A stretch of DNA of 64,000 nucleotides from an uncultured Clostridia bacterium (GTDB taxonomy: Bacteria; Bacillota; Clostridia; Oscillospirales; Acutalibacteraceae), in contig CALYBL010000022.1 in NCBI GenBank assembly GCA_944412495.1, forward strand, positions 1 through 64,000. The letters run 5' to 3'. This document shows positions 56,667 to 64,000 of the stretch, piece by piece (position 1 is the stretch's first letter; every line of letters begins with the position of its first letter). The position numbers and the translations under genes are program-made. Below the pieces are notes generated by a model. The model was given only the letters and a program-made list of their open reading frames with translations, did no database searches and was not told the origin of the DNA.

Positions 56667-57206
56667 TTACTTTGAAAACGGAGCGCCCAGCATAGTGAGC
56701 AGCTCTTTGCACTCTTCGTCCGACTTCGCCGTCGTTACGAAGTTTATGTCCATGCCGCGTATCTTGTCTATCTTGTCAAAATCTATTTCCGGGAAAATAA
56801 GCTGCTCCTTTAGACCCATGGAATAGTTTCCTCTTCCGTCAAAGGAGTTCGGATTTATTCCTCTGAAGTCCCTTACCCTCGGCAGGGCAAGTGAAAACAG
56901 CCTGTCGACAAAATCGTACATACGGTCGCCGCGCAGCGTTACCTTTGCGGCTATCGGGTGGCCCTCTCTCAGCTTGAAGTTAGCAACCGACTTCTTCGCC
57001 TTGCATATTACAGGACGCTGGCCGGTTATCACGCTGAGGTCGTTTACTATGGCATCCATAACCTTTGAATTGTCCTTTGCTTCGCCACATGCTACATTGA
57101 TGATTACTTTATCGAGCTTCGGAATCTGCATAACACTTTTGTATGAGAATTTCTTCATCAATGCTGGTGCGGCTTCGTTCATATAATAATCCCTAAGCCT
57201 TGACAT
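56667..57206 (-). CDS. rplE: 50S ribosomal protein L5
   Basis: 179 residues; [33 protein letters not shown], and [21 protein letters not shown]5 contacts 5S rRNA and the P-site tRNA. The start is the ATG at 57206 with GGAGG nine nt upstream; the frame extends to a GTG at 57239 inside rplX. Confidence 0.97.
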   Translation of the reverse strand: MSRLRDYYMNEAAPALMKKFSYKSVMQIPKLDKVIINVACGEAKDNSKVMDAIVNDLSVITGQRPVICKAKKSVANFKLREGHPIAAKVTLRGDRMYDFVDRLFSLALPRVRDFRGINPNSFDGRGNYSMGLKEQLIFPEIDFDKIDKIRGMDINFVTTAKSDEECKELLTMLGAPFSK

Positions 57207-57225
57207 GTCATGTTTCCTCCTCTGC

Positions 57226-57555
57226 TTACAATGTAGCACCGCATTTTCTGCATATGCGTTCTTTTGTGCCGTCTTCGTTTATTTTCTTTCCGACGCGTGT
57301 CGGCTTGTTGCACTTGGGGCACACTATCTGCACCTTGCATGCGTATATGGCGCTCTCCGCCTTTACTATTCCGGACGGGTCGCCTGCCTTGCGGGGCTTA
57401 ACATGCTTTGATACCATGTTTCGCCCCTCGACGATGACCTTGCCCTCCTTGGGGCTTACACCGATGACCTTGCCGGTCTTGCCCCTGTTGGAGTCCTTGT
57501 CGCCCGTCATTATCATAACGGTGTCGCCGTTCTTTATATTAAGCTTATTTTTCAT
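57226..57555 (-). CDS. rplX: 50S ribosomal protein L24
   Basis: 109 residues with a KOW motif ([20 protein letters not shown]) and [13 protein letters not shown]; the C-terminal half holds [11 protein letters not shown] and CRKCGATL, a zinc-ribbon tail typical of Firmicute L24. Start at the ATG at 57555, seven nt after GGAGGG; an upstream ATG at 57570 overlaps the rplN stop. Confidence 0.96.
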   Translation of the reverse strand: MKNKLNIKNGDTVMIMTGDKDSNRGKTGKVIGVSPKEGKVIVEGRNMVSKHVKPRKAGDPSGIVKAESAIYACKVQIVCPKCNKPTRVGKKINEDGTKERICRKCGATL

Positions 57556-57569
57556 ACTCGTACCCTCCA

Positions 57570-57938
57570 TTAAAGCACTTCGGGGGCAAGAGAGAGTATC
57601 TTTGTATAATCTTTCTCTCTCAGTTCCCTCGCGACCGGGCCAAAGATACGGGTGCCTCTGGGGTTTTTATCTTCTCTTATAATAACGGCGGCATTATCAT
57701 CAAACCTTATATACGTGCCGTCATCGCGCCTTACGCCTCGAACTGAGCGCACCACGACAGCCTTGACGACATCGCCCTTCTTGACTGCGCCGCCCGGCGC
57801 TGCCTTTTTTACAGATGCAATGATAACATCACCGATACCTGCATACCTCCTGCCGGAACCGCCGAGCACGCGAATGCACATGATTTCCTTCGCGCCGGTG
57901 TTGTCGGCAACCTTGAGGTAACTCTGCTGCTGTACCAC
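57570..57938 (-). CDS. rplN: 50S ribosomal protein L14
   Basis: 122 residues; [36 protein letters not shown], and [21 protein letters not shown]14 forms an inter-subunit bridge and binds the silencing factor RsfS. Confidence 0.98.
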   Translation of the reverse strand: MVQQQSYLKVADNTGAKEIMCIRVLGGSGRRYAGIGDVIIASVKKAAPGGAVKKGDVVKAVVVRSVRGVRRDDGTYIRFDDNAAVIIREDKNPRGTRIFGPVARELREKDYTKILSLAPEVL

Positions 57939-57962
57939 AGTGTCTTCCTCCTTTGTCCAGGC

Positions 57963-58220
57963 TTATTTTGCCTTCTCGATAATATTTACTACGCGCCATC
58001 TCTTGTCCTTTGAGAGAGGACGTGTTTCCATCACCTGAACACGGTCGCCTATGCCGCACTCGTTCTTCTCGTCGTGGGCCTTTATCCTGACCGTATTTCT
58101 GATTATCTTTTTATACAGAGGGTGCCTTTTGCTGTCTTCTATGGCGACCACTACGGTTTTGTCCATCTTGTCGCTTACGACGCGGCCGACTCTCTGCTTT
58201 CTGAGATTTCTGTCACTCAC
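57963..58220 (-). CDS. rpsQ: 30S ribosomal protein S17
   Basis: 85 residues; [39 protein letters not shown] and [16 protein letters not shown]-fold 16S rRNA binder near the 5' domain. Confidence 0.98.
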   Translation of the reverse strand: MSDRNLRKQRVGRVVSDKMDKTVVVAIEDSKRHPLYKKIIRNTVRIKAHDEKNECGIGDRVQVMETRPLSKDKRWRVVNIIEKAK

Positions 58221-58238
58221 TTACATGCCCTCACTTTC

Positions 58239-58442
58239 TTACGATTCAGCGCCGTTAAGTTCCTGCTCCTTAAGGACCGTCTTCACACGAGCAATATCCT
58301 TTTTAACGGCTTTGATGCGCATAGGGTTTTCAAGCTGGTTGATGGCATGCTGGAACCTAAGTTTAAAAAGCTCATCCTTGAGGTCTACAAGCTGCTTGTT
58401 CAGCTCTTCGGCAGATTTTGTCTTTAAATCCTTAGCTTTCAT
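58239..58442 (-). CDS. rpmC: 50S ribosomal protein L29
   Basis: 67 residues, two-helix hairpin; [20 protein letters not shown] then [17 protein letters not shown]. Located at the exit tunnel with L23. Its ATG overlaps the rplP stop by 1 nt. Confidence 0.97.
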   Translation of the reverse strand: MKAKDLKTKSAEELNKQLVDLKDELFKLRFQHAINQLENPMRIKAVKKDIARVKTVLKEQELNGAES

Positions 58443-58870
58443 TATTGCTCACCACCCGTCTCGTCTTGCTTCTTTACAAATTTGCACTTTATAGGCAGCT
58501 TGTGGGCTGCAAGTCTCATAGCCTCGCGGGCCAAGTCCTCGCTGACGCCGCCGAGCTCAAACATAACTCTGCCCGGCTTTACCACCGCCACCCAGTATTC
58601 CGGTGAACCCTTACCGGAACCCATGCGGGTCTCGGCAGGCTTCTGCGTAATGGGCTTGTCAGGGAATATCTTTATCCATACCTGACCGCCACGCTTGATG
58701 TAACGTGTCATGGCGACACGGGCCGCCTCTATCTGTGCTGAGGATATCCATGCCGGCTCAAGTGCCTGCAGTCCGTACTCGCCGTAGGTTATCGTGTTTC
58801 CGCGGGTCGCCTTGCCCTTCATGCGGCCTCTCTGGACCCTGCGGTATTTAACGCGCTTTGGGAGCAGCAT
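58442..58870 (-). CDS. rplP: 50S ribosomal protein L16
   Basis: 142 residues; [35 protein letters not shown] and [20 protein letters not shown]. Sits near the A site. Its start lies 23 nt inside the end of rpsC in another frame, a true overlap because both termini match their families. Confidence 0.98.
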   Translation of the reverse strand: MLLPKRVKYRRVQRGRMKGKATRGNTITYGEYGLQALEPAWISSAQIEAARVAMTRYIKRGGQVWIKIFPDKPITQKPAETRMGSGKGSPEYWVAVVKPGRVMFELGGVSEDLAREAMRLAAHKLPIKCKFVKKQDETGGEQ

Positions 58871-59537
58871 TGCGTTTGCCTCCTTCCCTGCGTGAAGGCC
58901 GTCTTACGTCCTGCAAAAGCTCGCCCCTGTATATCCAGGTCTTTACGCCTATGCGGCCGTAAGTGGTGTTTGCCTCGGCAAAGCCGTAGTCTATGTCAGC
59001 CCTCAGTGTCTGCAGAGGGATTGTCCCCTCGTGATAATGTTCCGTTCTTGCTATTTCAGCACCGCCGAGACGGCCTGAAACCTGTGTCTTTATGCCCTTT
59101 GCACCGAGCTTCATCGCGCGGCCTATGGCCTGCTTCATCGCGCGGCGGAAGGATATACGCCTCTCAAGCTGTGAAGCTATGTTTTCAGCTACCAGCTGAG
59201 CGTTAAGGTCGGGGCTTTTTACCTCGACAATGTTTATCGATACCGGCTTGCCAAGCATCTTTTCGCATTTCTCTCTGAGCTTGTCAATCTCGGCGCCGTT
59301 GCGGCCTATTACCATGCCGGGCTTCGCGCAGTGGATAAATATGCGCACGCGGGAAGCGGCACGCTCAATCTCTATCTTCGGTACGCCGGCGGCATAAAGG
59401 TCCTTTTTTAGCATCTTGCGCAGATTGTAGTCTTCTACCAGGATGTCGCCGAATTCGCTCTTCTTGGCAAACCAGCGCGAGTCCCAGTTCTTAATGACGC
59501 CTACGCGTAAACCGTGCGGGTTAACTTTCTGGCCCAT
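58848..59537 (-). CDS. rpsC: 30S ribosomal protein S3
   Basis: 229 residues; [22 protein letters not shown]-domain [31 protein letters not shown] and KTWIYRGE. S3 is at the mRNA entry. Overlaps rplP by 23 nt. Confidence 0.98.
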   Translation of the reverse strand: MGQKVNPHGLRVGVIKNWDSRWFAKKSEFGDILVEDYNLRKMLKKDLYAAGVPKIEIERAASRVRIFIHCAKPGMVIGRNGAEIDKLREKCEKMLGKPVSINIVEVKSPDLNAQLVAENIASQLERRISFRRAMKQAIGRAMKLGAKGIKTQVSGRLGGAEIARTEHYHEGTIPLQTLRADIDYGFAEANTTYGRIGVKTWIYRGELLQDVRRPSRREGGKRNAAPKAR

Positions 59538-59549
59538 CTATTTTCCTCC

Positions 59550-59894
59550 TCATACAGATTCTTCCGTTTCCCTTAGCACAAGGGTGATGTGAGATGTCCT
59601 TTTGTTTATACGGTATGCGCGTCCGTGCGCCCTTGGACGTATCCTCTTGAGTATCGGACCCGGGCCAACGTGGCAGTACGCCACATAAAGCCTCGACACA
59701 TCCATATTGTGATTGTTTTCGGCATTTGCCATTGCGGATTTTAACAGCTTTATAAGATACTCGCACGCAGCCTTAGGCGTATGCTTGAGTATTGCCATGG
59801 CTTTTTCCGCCGGCTGATTGCGTATAAGGTCCAGCACTATCTGTACCTTGCGGGGCGATATACGCGCATAAGTCAGAACCGCTTTTGATTCCAT
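59550..59894 (-). CDS. rplV: 50S ribosomal protein L22
   Basis: 114 residues; [36 protein letters not shown] and [20 protein letters not shown], the extended loop that lines the exit tunnel. Confidence 0.98.
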   Translation of the reverse strand: MESKAVLTYARISPRKVQIVLDLIRNQPAEKAMAILKHTPKAACEYLIKLLKSAMANAENNHNMDVSRLYVAYCHVGPGPILKRIRPRAHGRAYRINKRTSHITLVLRETEESV

Positions 59895-59921
59895 AGTCTA
59901 AACTCTCCTTTCTACGCCTGT

Positions 59922-60203
59922 TTATTTTTTGGTGGCTGTCGTCTTAGAGCCCGCATGACCCCTGAAGGTCCTTGTCGGGGCAAACTCGCCCAGCTTGTGG
60001 CCTACCATGTCTTCCGTCACATATACCGGGACATGCTTGCGTCCGTCGTGTACCGCGAAGGTATGGCCGACAAAATCAGGGAATATGGTAGACGCGCGGC
60101 TCCAGGTCTTAAGCACGCGCTTTTCTCCGCTCTTGTTCATTTCCTGAACGCGCTTTAAAAGTACAGGCTGTACGTATGGTCCCTTTTTAACACTTCTTCC
60201 CAT
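59922..60203 (-). CDS. rpsS: 30S ribosomal protein S19
   Basis: 93 residues; [39 protein letters not shown] and [17 protein letters not shown]. In the 30S head beside S13. Confidence 0.98.
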   Translation of the reverse strand: MGRSVKKGPYVQPVLLKRVQEMNKSGEKRVLKTWSRASTIFPDFVGHTFAVHDGRKHVPVYVTEDMVGHKLGEFAPTRTFRGHAGSKTTATKK

Positions 60204-60223
60204 TACTCGGTTCCTCCCTTCGA

Positions 60224-61057
60224 CTATTTAGTGCCGCGACGTTTTACTATAAGCTTGTCAGACTGCTTATGATTCTTGCGGGTCTTATATCCAAGCGCCG
60301 GCTTGCCCCACGGGGTTACAGGGCCGGGACGTCCTATCGGCGCCTTGCCCTCACCGCCGCCGTGCGGGTGGTCGACCGGGTTCATGACCGAGCCGCGTAC
60401 CGTAGGTCTTATGCCCATATGGCGCTTGCGGCCTGCCTTGCCGAGGCTTGCATTTTCCTTTTCTATGTTGCCGACCTGGCCTATAGTTGCCATGCAGCTG
60501 TCGGGAACGTTTCTTAGCTCGCCGGACGGAAGTCGGAGCAGGGCAAGCTTGCCCTCCTTCGCCATCAGCTGAGCCATGTTGCCGGCCGAACGTGCCAGCT
60601 GGCCGCCCTTGCCGGGATGCAGCTCGACGTTGTGTACAAATGTACCCGTCGGAATTGCGCTCAGCGGCATGGCGTTTCCGGTGACAATGTCGTGCCCTGG
60701 ACCGTTTATAACGGTGTCGCCTACCTTGAGTCCGTTTGGAGCTAAGATGTAGCTCTTCTCGCCGTCTTCATACTGTATAAGCGCAATGTGCGCCGTGCGG
60801 TTCGGGTCGTATTCTATTGTGAGGACCTTGGCAGGTACATCGAACTTGAGCCTCTTAAAATCTATGACCCTGTACTTGCGGCGGTTTCCGCCGCCGCGGT
60901 GGCGGACGGTGATTCTGCCGTAGCTGTTGCGGCCGGAATTCTTTTTGAGCGGCCTCAGCAGGCTTCTCTCCGGTCCGGTCTTCGACAGGCCGGAATAATC
61001 GATAACCGACATCCCTCTTCTGCCGGGCGTCGTCGGCTTGTAATGTTTGACTGGCAT
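60224..61057 (-). CDS. rplB: 50S ribosomal protein L2
   Basis: 277 residues; [34 protein letters not shown], and the C-terminal [20 protein letters not shown] with the conserved His at the peptidyl transferase region. Confidence 0.98.
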   Translation of the reverse strand: MPVKHYKPTTPGRRGMSVIDYSGLSKTGPERSLLRPLKKNSGRNSYGRITVRHRGGGNRRKYRVIDFKRLKFDVPAKVLTIEYDPNRTAHIALIQYEDGEKSYILAPNGLKVGDTVINGPGHDIVTGNAMPLSAIPTGTFVHNVELHPGKGGQLARSAGNMAQLMAKEGKLALLRLPSGELRNVPDSCMATIGQVGNIEKENASLGKAGRKRHMGIRPTVRGSVMNPVDHPHGGGEGKAPIGRPGPVTPWGKPALGYKTRKNHKQSDKLIVKRRGTK

Positions 61058-61124
61058 TCGGATTCACTCTCCTCTTATTGGCTTTGCGGGGCATGCCTTA
61101 CCCCATATGTGCCTCAAAGGCAAA

Positions 61125-61418
61125 TTACATCATGCTTTCAAAGAATTCTATCTTCTTGGAATCCTCGGTAAGCGTTACAGTGGCCTTTTTCCAGCTGGCT
61201 GTATAGCCCTCGTTGCGGCCCATGCGGCGCTTCTGTCCGCGGACGTTTGATGTGTTTACCTTTGCTACCTTTACGTCAAAAAGCGTTTCGACAGCCTTCG
61301 CTATCTCAATCTTGTTGGCGTCCTTTGCAACCTTAAAGGTATATTTCCTCTGGTCGGCTGTGCCCATCGTCTTTTCAGTTATAACAGGCGATATTACGAT
61401 ATCCTGTGCTATTTTCAT
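61125..61418 (-). CDS. rplW: 50S ribosomal protein L23
   Basis: 97 residues; DIVISPVITEKTMG, YTFKVAKDANKIEIAKAVE and VNTSNVRGQKRRMGRNEGYT. Exit-tunnel docking site for trigger factor and SRP. Overlaps the rplD stop by 4 nt (ATGA). Confidence 0.98.
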   Translation of the reverse strand: MKIAQDIVISPVITEKTMGTADQRKYTFKVAKDANKIEIAKAVETLFDVKVAKVNTSNVRGQKRRMGRNEGYTASWKKATVTLTEDSKKIEFFESMM

Positions 61419-62041
61419 CGGGCATATACCTCCTCAATCATAGCGACAGCGTTCTTCACTATAATAAGAGTGTCGGCGTTTATTATGTCGTAGGTATTTA
61501 TGGTGTTCACCTGCGCAACCTTTACGCCCTCTATATTGCGTGCGCTGTTTACGGCTTTCTTGTCATTGCTGTCCAGAACCAAAAGGACCTTTTTGCCCGC
61601 GCCGAGCGCGCTGAGCATGGCCGCTATGAGCTTCGTCTTGTAATCGTCGGCCACAAGCTCACTGAGCACTATCAGGTCGTTTGTGTTAACCTTGTCAGAC
61701 AGCGCGGACTTAATTGCCAGCTGCCTTTGCTTCTTATTCATGTCCATGCGGTAGCTGCGCGGCTTCGGGCCTAACGCCACACCGCCGTGCTGCCACTGCG
61801 GAGCCCTTATGGAGCCCTGCCTTGCGTGACCGGTGCCCTTCTGGCGCCATGGCTTTTTGCCGCCGCCGGCGACCTCAGACCTTGTAAGCGTCGACTGCGT
61901 CCCGGAGCGCTGGTTGGCCAGGTAAGCGACAACAGCCATGTGCATTACCGCTGCGTTGGGCTCTATGCCGAATACGGCATCGCTGAGGGTAATTTCCTCA
62001 ACCTTTTTGCCCGCCATATCCATTACTGCTACATTAGGCAT
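61415..62041 (-). CDS. rplD: 50S ribosomal protein L4
   Basis: 208 residues; RSGTQSTLTRSEVAGGGKKP, WRQKGTGHARQGSIRAPQW and the DALIIV-type end. In E. coli L4 represses its own S10 operon by binding the leader; the roughly 260-nt structured leader here makes analogous control plausible, though unproven in Firmicutes. Confidence 0.98.
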   Translation of the reverse strand: MPNVAVMDMAGKKVEEITLSDAVFGIEPNAAVMHMAVVAYLANQRSGTQSTLTRSEVAGGGKKPWRQKGTGHARQGSIRAPQWQHGGVALGPKPRSYRMDMNKKQRQLAIKSALSDKVNTNDLIVLSELVADDYKTKLIAAMLSALGAGKKVLLVLDSNDKKAVNSARNIEGVKVAQVNTINTYDIINADTLIIVKNAVAMIEEVYAR

Positions 62042-62058
62042 TGTATACTCTCCTTCCC

Positions 62059-62694
62059 TTACGCTCTCTTAACGCTGTCAGATATTACGACTATGCCGCC
62101 CTTGGGGCCGGGGACGGCGCCCTTAACGGCTATAATGTTGTTCTCAGCGTCTACCTTGACGACGTCAAGATTCTGTACTGTTACACGCTCGTTGCCGAGA
62201 TGTCCGGACATCTTCTTGCCCTTGAATACGCGGGACGGCGTGCTGTTCATACCGATAGAGCCGCCCTTTCTGGCAACAGGACCGGTACCATGCGATTCCT
62301 TAAGCCTTGCAAAGTTCCATCTCTTGATTACGCCGGCATAGCCCTTGCCCTTGCTGCGTCCTACAACGTCGACGCGCTCACCCTCGGCAAAGATGTCGGC
62401 CTTTATAAGGTCGCCCACGTTGAGAGCCGATACATCATCATAGCGAAACTCCCTGAGCACGCGCTTCGGTGCTACGTCAGACTTTGCAAAGTGACCGGCA
62501 AGCGGCTTTTTGACCTTGTCGGCCTTCATGTCGCCGTAGCCTATCTGCACCGACTCATATCCGTCTTTTTCCATAGTCTTCTTCTGAACGACTACGCACG
62601 GCCCGGCTTCTATAACGGTAACGGGGATAAACTTGCCGTTCTCGTCAAAAATCTGAGTCATGCCGAGCTTTTTGCCTATTATGCTCTTCTGCAT
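62059..62694 (-). CDS. rplC: 50S ribosomal protein L3
   Basis: 211 residues; IIGKKLGMTQIFDENGKFIP, VDVVGRSKGKGYAGVIKRWN and the SHGTGPVARKGGSIGMNSTP segment reaching the peptidyl transferase centre. Confidence 0.98.
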   Translation of the reverse strand: MQKSIIGKKLGMTQIFDENGKFIPVTVIEAGPCVVVQKKTMEKDGYESVQIGYGDMKADKVKKPLAGHFAKSDVAPKRVLREFRYDDVSALNVGDLIKADIFAEGERVDVVGRSKGKGYAGVIKRWNFARLKESHGTGPVARKGGSIGMNSTPSRVFKGKKMSGHLGNERVTVQNLDVVKVDAENNIIAVKGAVPGPKGGIVVISDSVKRA

Positions 62695-62753
62695 AATCCT
62701 TTCCTCCTTTGGTTATTGGTTGGCGTCTGCCAACTTGACCTGAAGCCGTAAAA

Positions 62754-63065
62754 TTACAGCTTCATTTCTATTTCCACGCCTGCCGGAAGCTCAAGGCCCG
62801 TCAAGACCTCAACCGTCTTGTTCGACGGGCGCAAAATATCTATAAGTCTCTTGTGCGTACGCATTTCAAACTGCTCACGGCTGTCCTTGTACTTGTGCAC
62901 TGCGCGGAGTATCGTTACAACTTCCTTCTCCGTCGGCAGCGGCACCGGGCCGGACACGCGTGCGCCTGTGCGCTTGACCGTCTCGACTATCTTGTCAGCC
63001 GCCTGGTCCACAAGCTTGTGGTCATAGCCCTTAATCCTTATCCTTATCTTTGCTTTTACTGCCAC
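62754..63065 (-). CDS. rpsJ: 30S ribosomal protein S10
   Basis: 103 residues; [40 protein letters not shown] and [12 protein letters not shown]. First gene of the S10-spc-alpha operon. GTG start at 63065 with GGGAGG nine nt upstream. S10 is also the NusE partner of NusB in antitermination. Confidence 0.98.
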   Translation of the reverse strand: MAVKAKIRIRIKGYDHKLVDQAADKIVETVKRTGARVSGPVPLPTEKEVVTILRAVHKYKDSREQFEMRTHKRLIDILRPSNKTVEVLTGLELPAGVEIEMKL

Positions 63066-63124
63066 TTAACGTCGCCTCCCAAAAATTTTAGATGGCGGGC
63101 TTGCTAAAAACCTTACATTGTGCC

Positions 63125-63330
63125 GGGTGTTTCATCACCCTCAATGATAAAACCGGACCAGCCTTGCGGCTGCATCCGGGTCTTCAGCCTTCATATACAC
63201 ATTATAATAGTATATGATAATTTCGCCCGGTTTAAAATCGGACATACTCCGCGGTAATTCCCCGTCTCACAGGACGGCCACCTACCGCATCAACGCATAT
63301 CAGTGCACACTACTACAGCATGCCTGATAA
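63125..63330 (-). promoter_or_regulatory. Structured leader of the S10 operon
   Basis: The transcript from the promoter at 63330-63358 has about 260 nt before rpsJ. Three stems are visible on the minus strand. First, 63251-63288, an outer GCGGTA/TACCGC around CCGTC/GACGG. Second, 63153-63179, CCGGA/TCCGG around AGCC-GCAA-GGCT with a GNRA loop. Third, 63125-63140, GGGTG/CACCC with a hexaloop; ATCAT-GTGAT pairing is an alternative there. No terminator is evident. Probably a ribosomal-protein-binding control element. Confidence 0.5.
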
Positions 63331-63358
63331 TATTATCACACTATTTGCCATATTGCAA
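63330..63358 (-). promoter_or_regulatory. Sigma-A promoter of the S10-spc-alpha operon
   Basis: Minus strand TTGCAA (63353-63358), 17-nt spacer, TATAAT-like TAATAT (63330-63335). A second TATAAT at 63201-63206 has no matching -35. Confidence 0.65.
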
Positions 63359-63428
63359 GCTCTTTTTTTGTTTTTTTCATTTGAAACTATATTTTCAAAG
63401 CAGAAGCTGCATTTTGTTCCGCATAAAT

Positions 63429-63460
63429 AAAAGCTCCGCCATGTGAGAAGCGAAGCTTTT
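63429..63460 (-). terminator. Terminator of the truncated gene at the window end
   Basis: 11-bp stem AAAAGCTTCGC / GCGGAGCTTTT (one mismatch pair) with a 10-nt loop, then TTTTATTTATG on the minus strand. It starts 10 nt past the stop at 63470 and insulates the S10 promoter. Confidence 0.78.
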
Positions 63461-63469
63461 ATCGGGATG

Positions 63470-64000
63470 CTACTGCGCGTTCAACTCAAGAGAGCTGAAT
63501 CCGTTCCATGAAAGAATATTTACAAGCTCGTCATAATCAACATTGTACCTGCAATTTTTTACTCCCCAGTTATCTTCGCAGGATTCATCATAATAACCGA
63601 CAGATAATATCCCGCTGTATCTATCACTCTCTGATGATAAATACTCCAGCGGCAGTAAGCTTACAATCTTAGTATCGTTCGCATAGAATTCAACGGTAAC
63701 CTCAGGCCATCCGCCGTCCGGCTCCTCATAAGGATAATCACCATTCATTTTTACGACCTTTTTCATAAGCAGGGCGTCATAAAGGCTTATATAATCATCT
63801 ATTTTATCCCCGTTGATTGAATAGCATCCGCCATTATAGGCTTTCGTAAGCTTTATTTCGGTTACATCGTACCCCTCCAGCAACTGGCTCAGCGTTATAG
63901 AGTTGCCCCATTCGCCGGCGTTTACTACCGCTTTTACCTGCTCTATAACCTCTGCCGCGCTCATATTGGCGGTATCATCATAAGGATTTATATGACTGTC
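63470..64000 (-). CDS. Unknown protein, 5' end outside the window
   Basis: 176 residues of C-terminal sequence are visible; the frame stays open to the window edge (SHINPYDDTANM precedes the first internal ATG at 63964), so the start lies outside. The visible part is acidic, with several Tyr and Trp, and Cys pairs near YYDESCEDNW and VKNCRY. No recognised domain. It could be the tail of a secreted or lipoprotein-type product; that is a guess. Confidence 0.6.
   Translation of the reverse strand, partial: DSHINPYDDTANMSAAEVIEQVKAVVNAGEWGNSITLSQLLEGYDVTEIKLTKAYNGGCYSINGDKIDDYISLYDALLMKKVVKMNGDYPYEEPDGGWPEVTVEFYANDTKIVSLLPLEYLSSESDRYSGILSVGYYDESCEDNWGVKNCRYNVDYDELVNILSWNGFSSLELNAQ

Noticed and set aside
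63201..63206. Perfect TATAAT close to rpsJ
   Set aside because: No acceptable -35 at 15-19 nt; the TTGCAA/TAATAT pair upstream is better.

Overview
The window reads as chromosome of an anaerobic, spore-forming Clostridia-type Firmicute with moderate GC content. The evidence is the Bacillus/Clostridium-type nusA-infB operon and S10-spc-alpha ribosomal operon, a spoVT gene, a bofA gene, type III glutamine synthetase, an ANTAR-domain regulator, and Shine-Dalgarno-rich starts. I cannot fix genus. No rRNA, tRNA, CRISPR array, intact insertion sequence or prophage was seen. Almost all genes are on the minus strand.

Region 1 (1-8.8 kb, minus): translation/transcription factor operon rimP-nusA-rnpM-ylxQ-infB-rbfA, then a palindromic terminator-like element, then nrnA-truB-ribF and a strong terminator at the window edge. 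Region 2 (8.9-10.7 kb): spoVT with a sigma-G-like promoter, and a divergent membrane-anchored XRE regulator. Region 3 (11-22.4 kb): an ammonium-assimilation cluster, namely gltD-gltB (GOGAT), type III glutamine synthetase glnN, and divergently a compact 396-residue GlnA followed by an ANTAR regulator. The glnN leader carries two terminators and ANTAR-type hexaloop hairpins. The gltB upstream region carries a 20-nt near-perfect direct repeat with nested palindromes. Together these suggest a local RNA-level nitrogen switch.

Region 4 (22.5-33.2 kb): a NUDIX hydrolase, tandem cytoplasmic GH20-like glycosidases (one with an eroded pocket), a PLP enzyme of the methionine gamma-lyase/aluminium-resistance family, two overlapping M42 aminopeptidases and murD. 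Region 5 (33.5-39.6 kb): a Met-rich lipoprotein, thioredoxin, a surface protein with prenyltransferase-like repeats and an NPSTG sorting-like tail, phosphohexomutase, bofA with a sigma-E-like promoter, and a GNAT acetyltransferase. Region 6 (40.3-44.4 kb): a four-gene operon of three Gfo/Idh/MocA oxidoreductases and one TIM-barrel isomerase, probably for oxidation or epimerisation of a sugar or inositol.

Region 7 (44.6-48.2 kb): an accessory island with an atypical Ser/Thr kinase, a zinc-ribbon/TM/LRR protein, an HTH protein, an XRE repressor facing an unknown 85-residue protein across a large inverted repeat that overlaps both promoters, a 53-residue lipoprotein, and a short eroded cohesin-like coding remnant. 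Region 8 (48.3-63.4 kb): the complete S10-spc-alpha operon from rpsJ to rplQ. It has a sigma-A promoter and a roughly 260-nt structured leader, but lacks rpsD between rpsK and rpoA. A truncated gene of unknown function closes the window.
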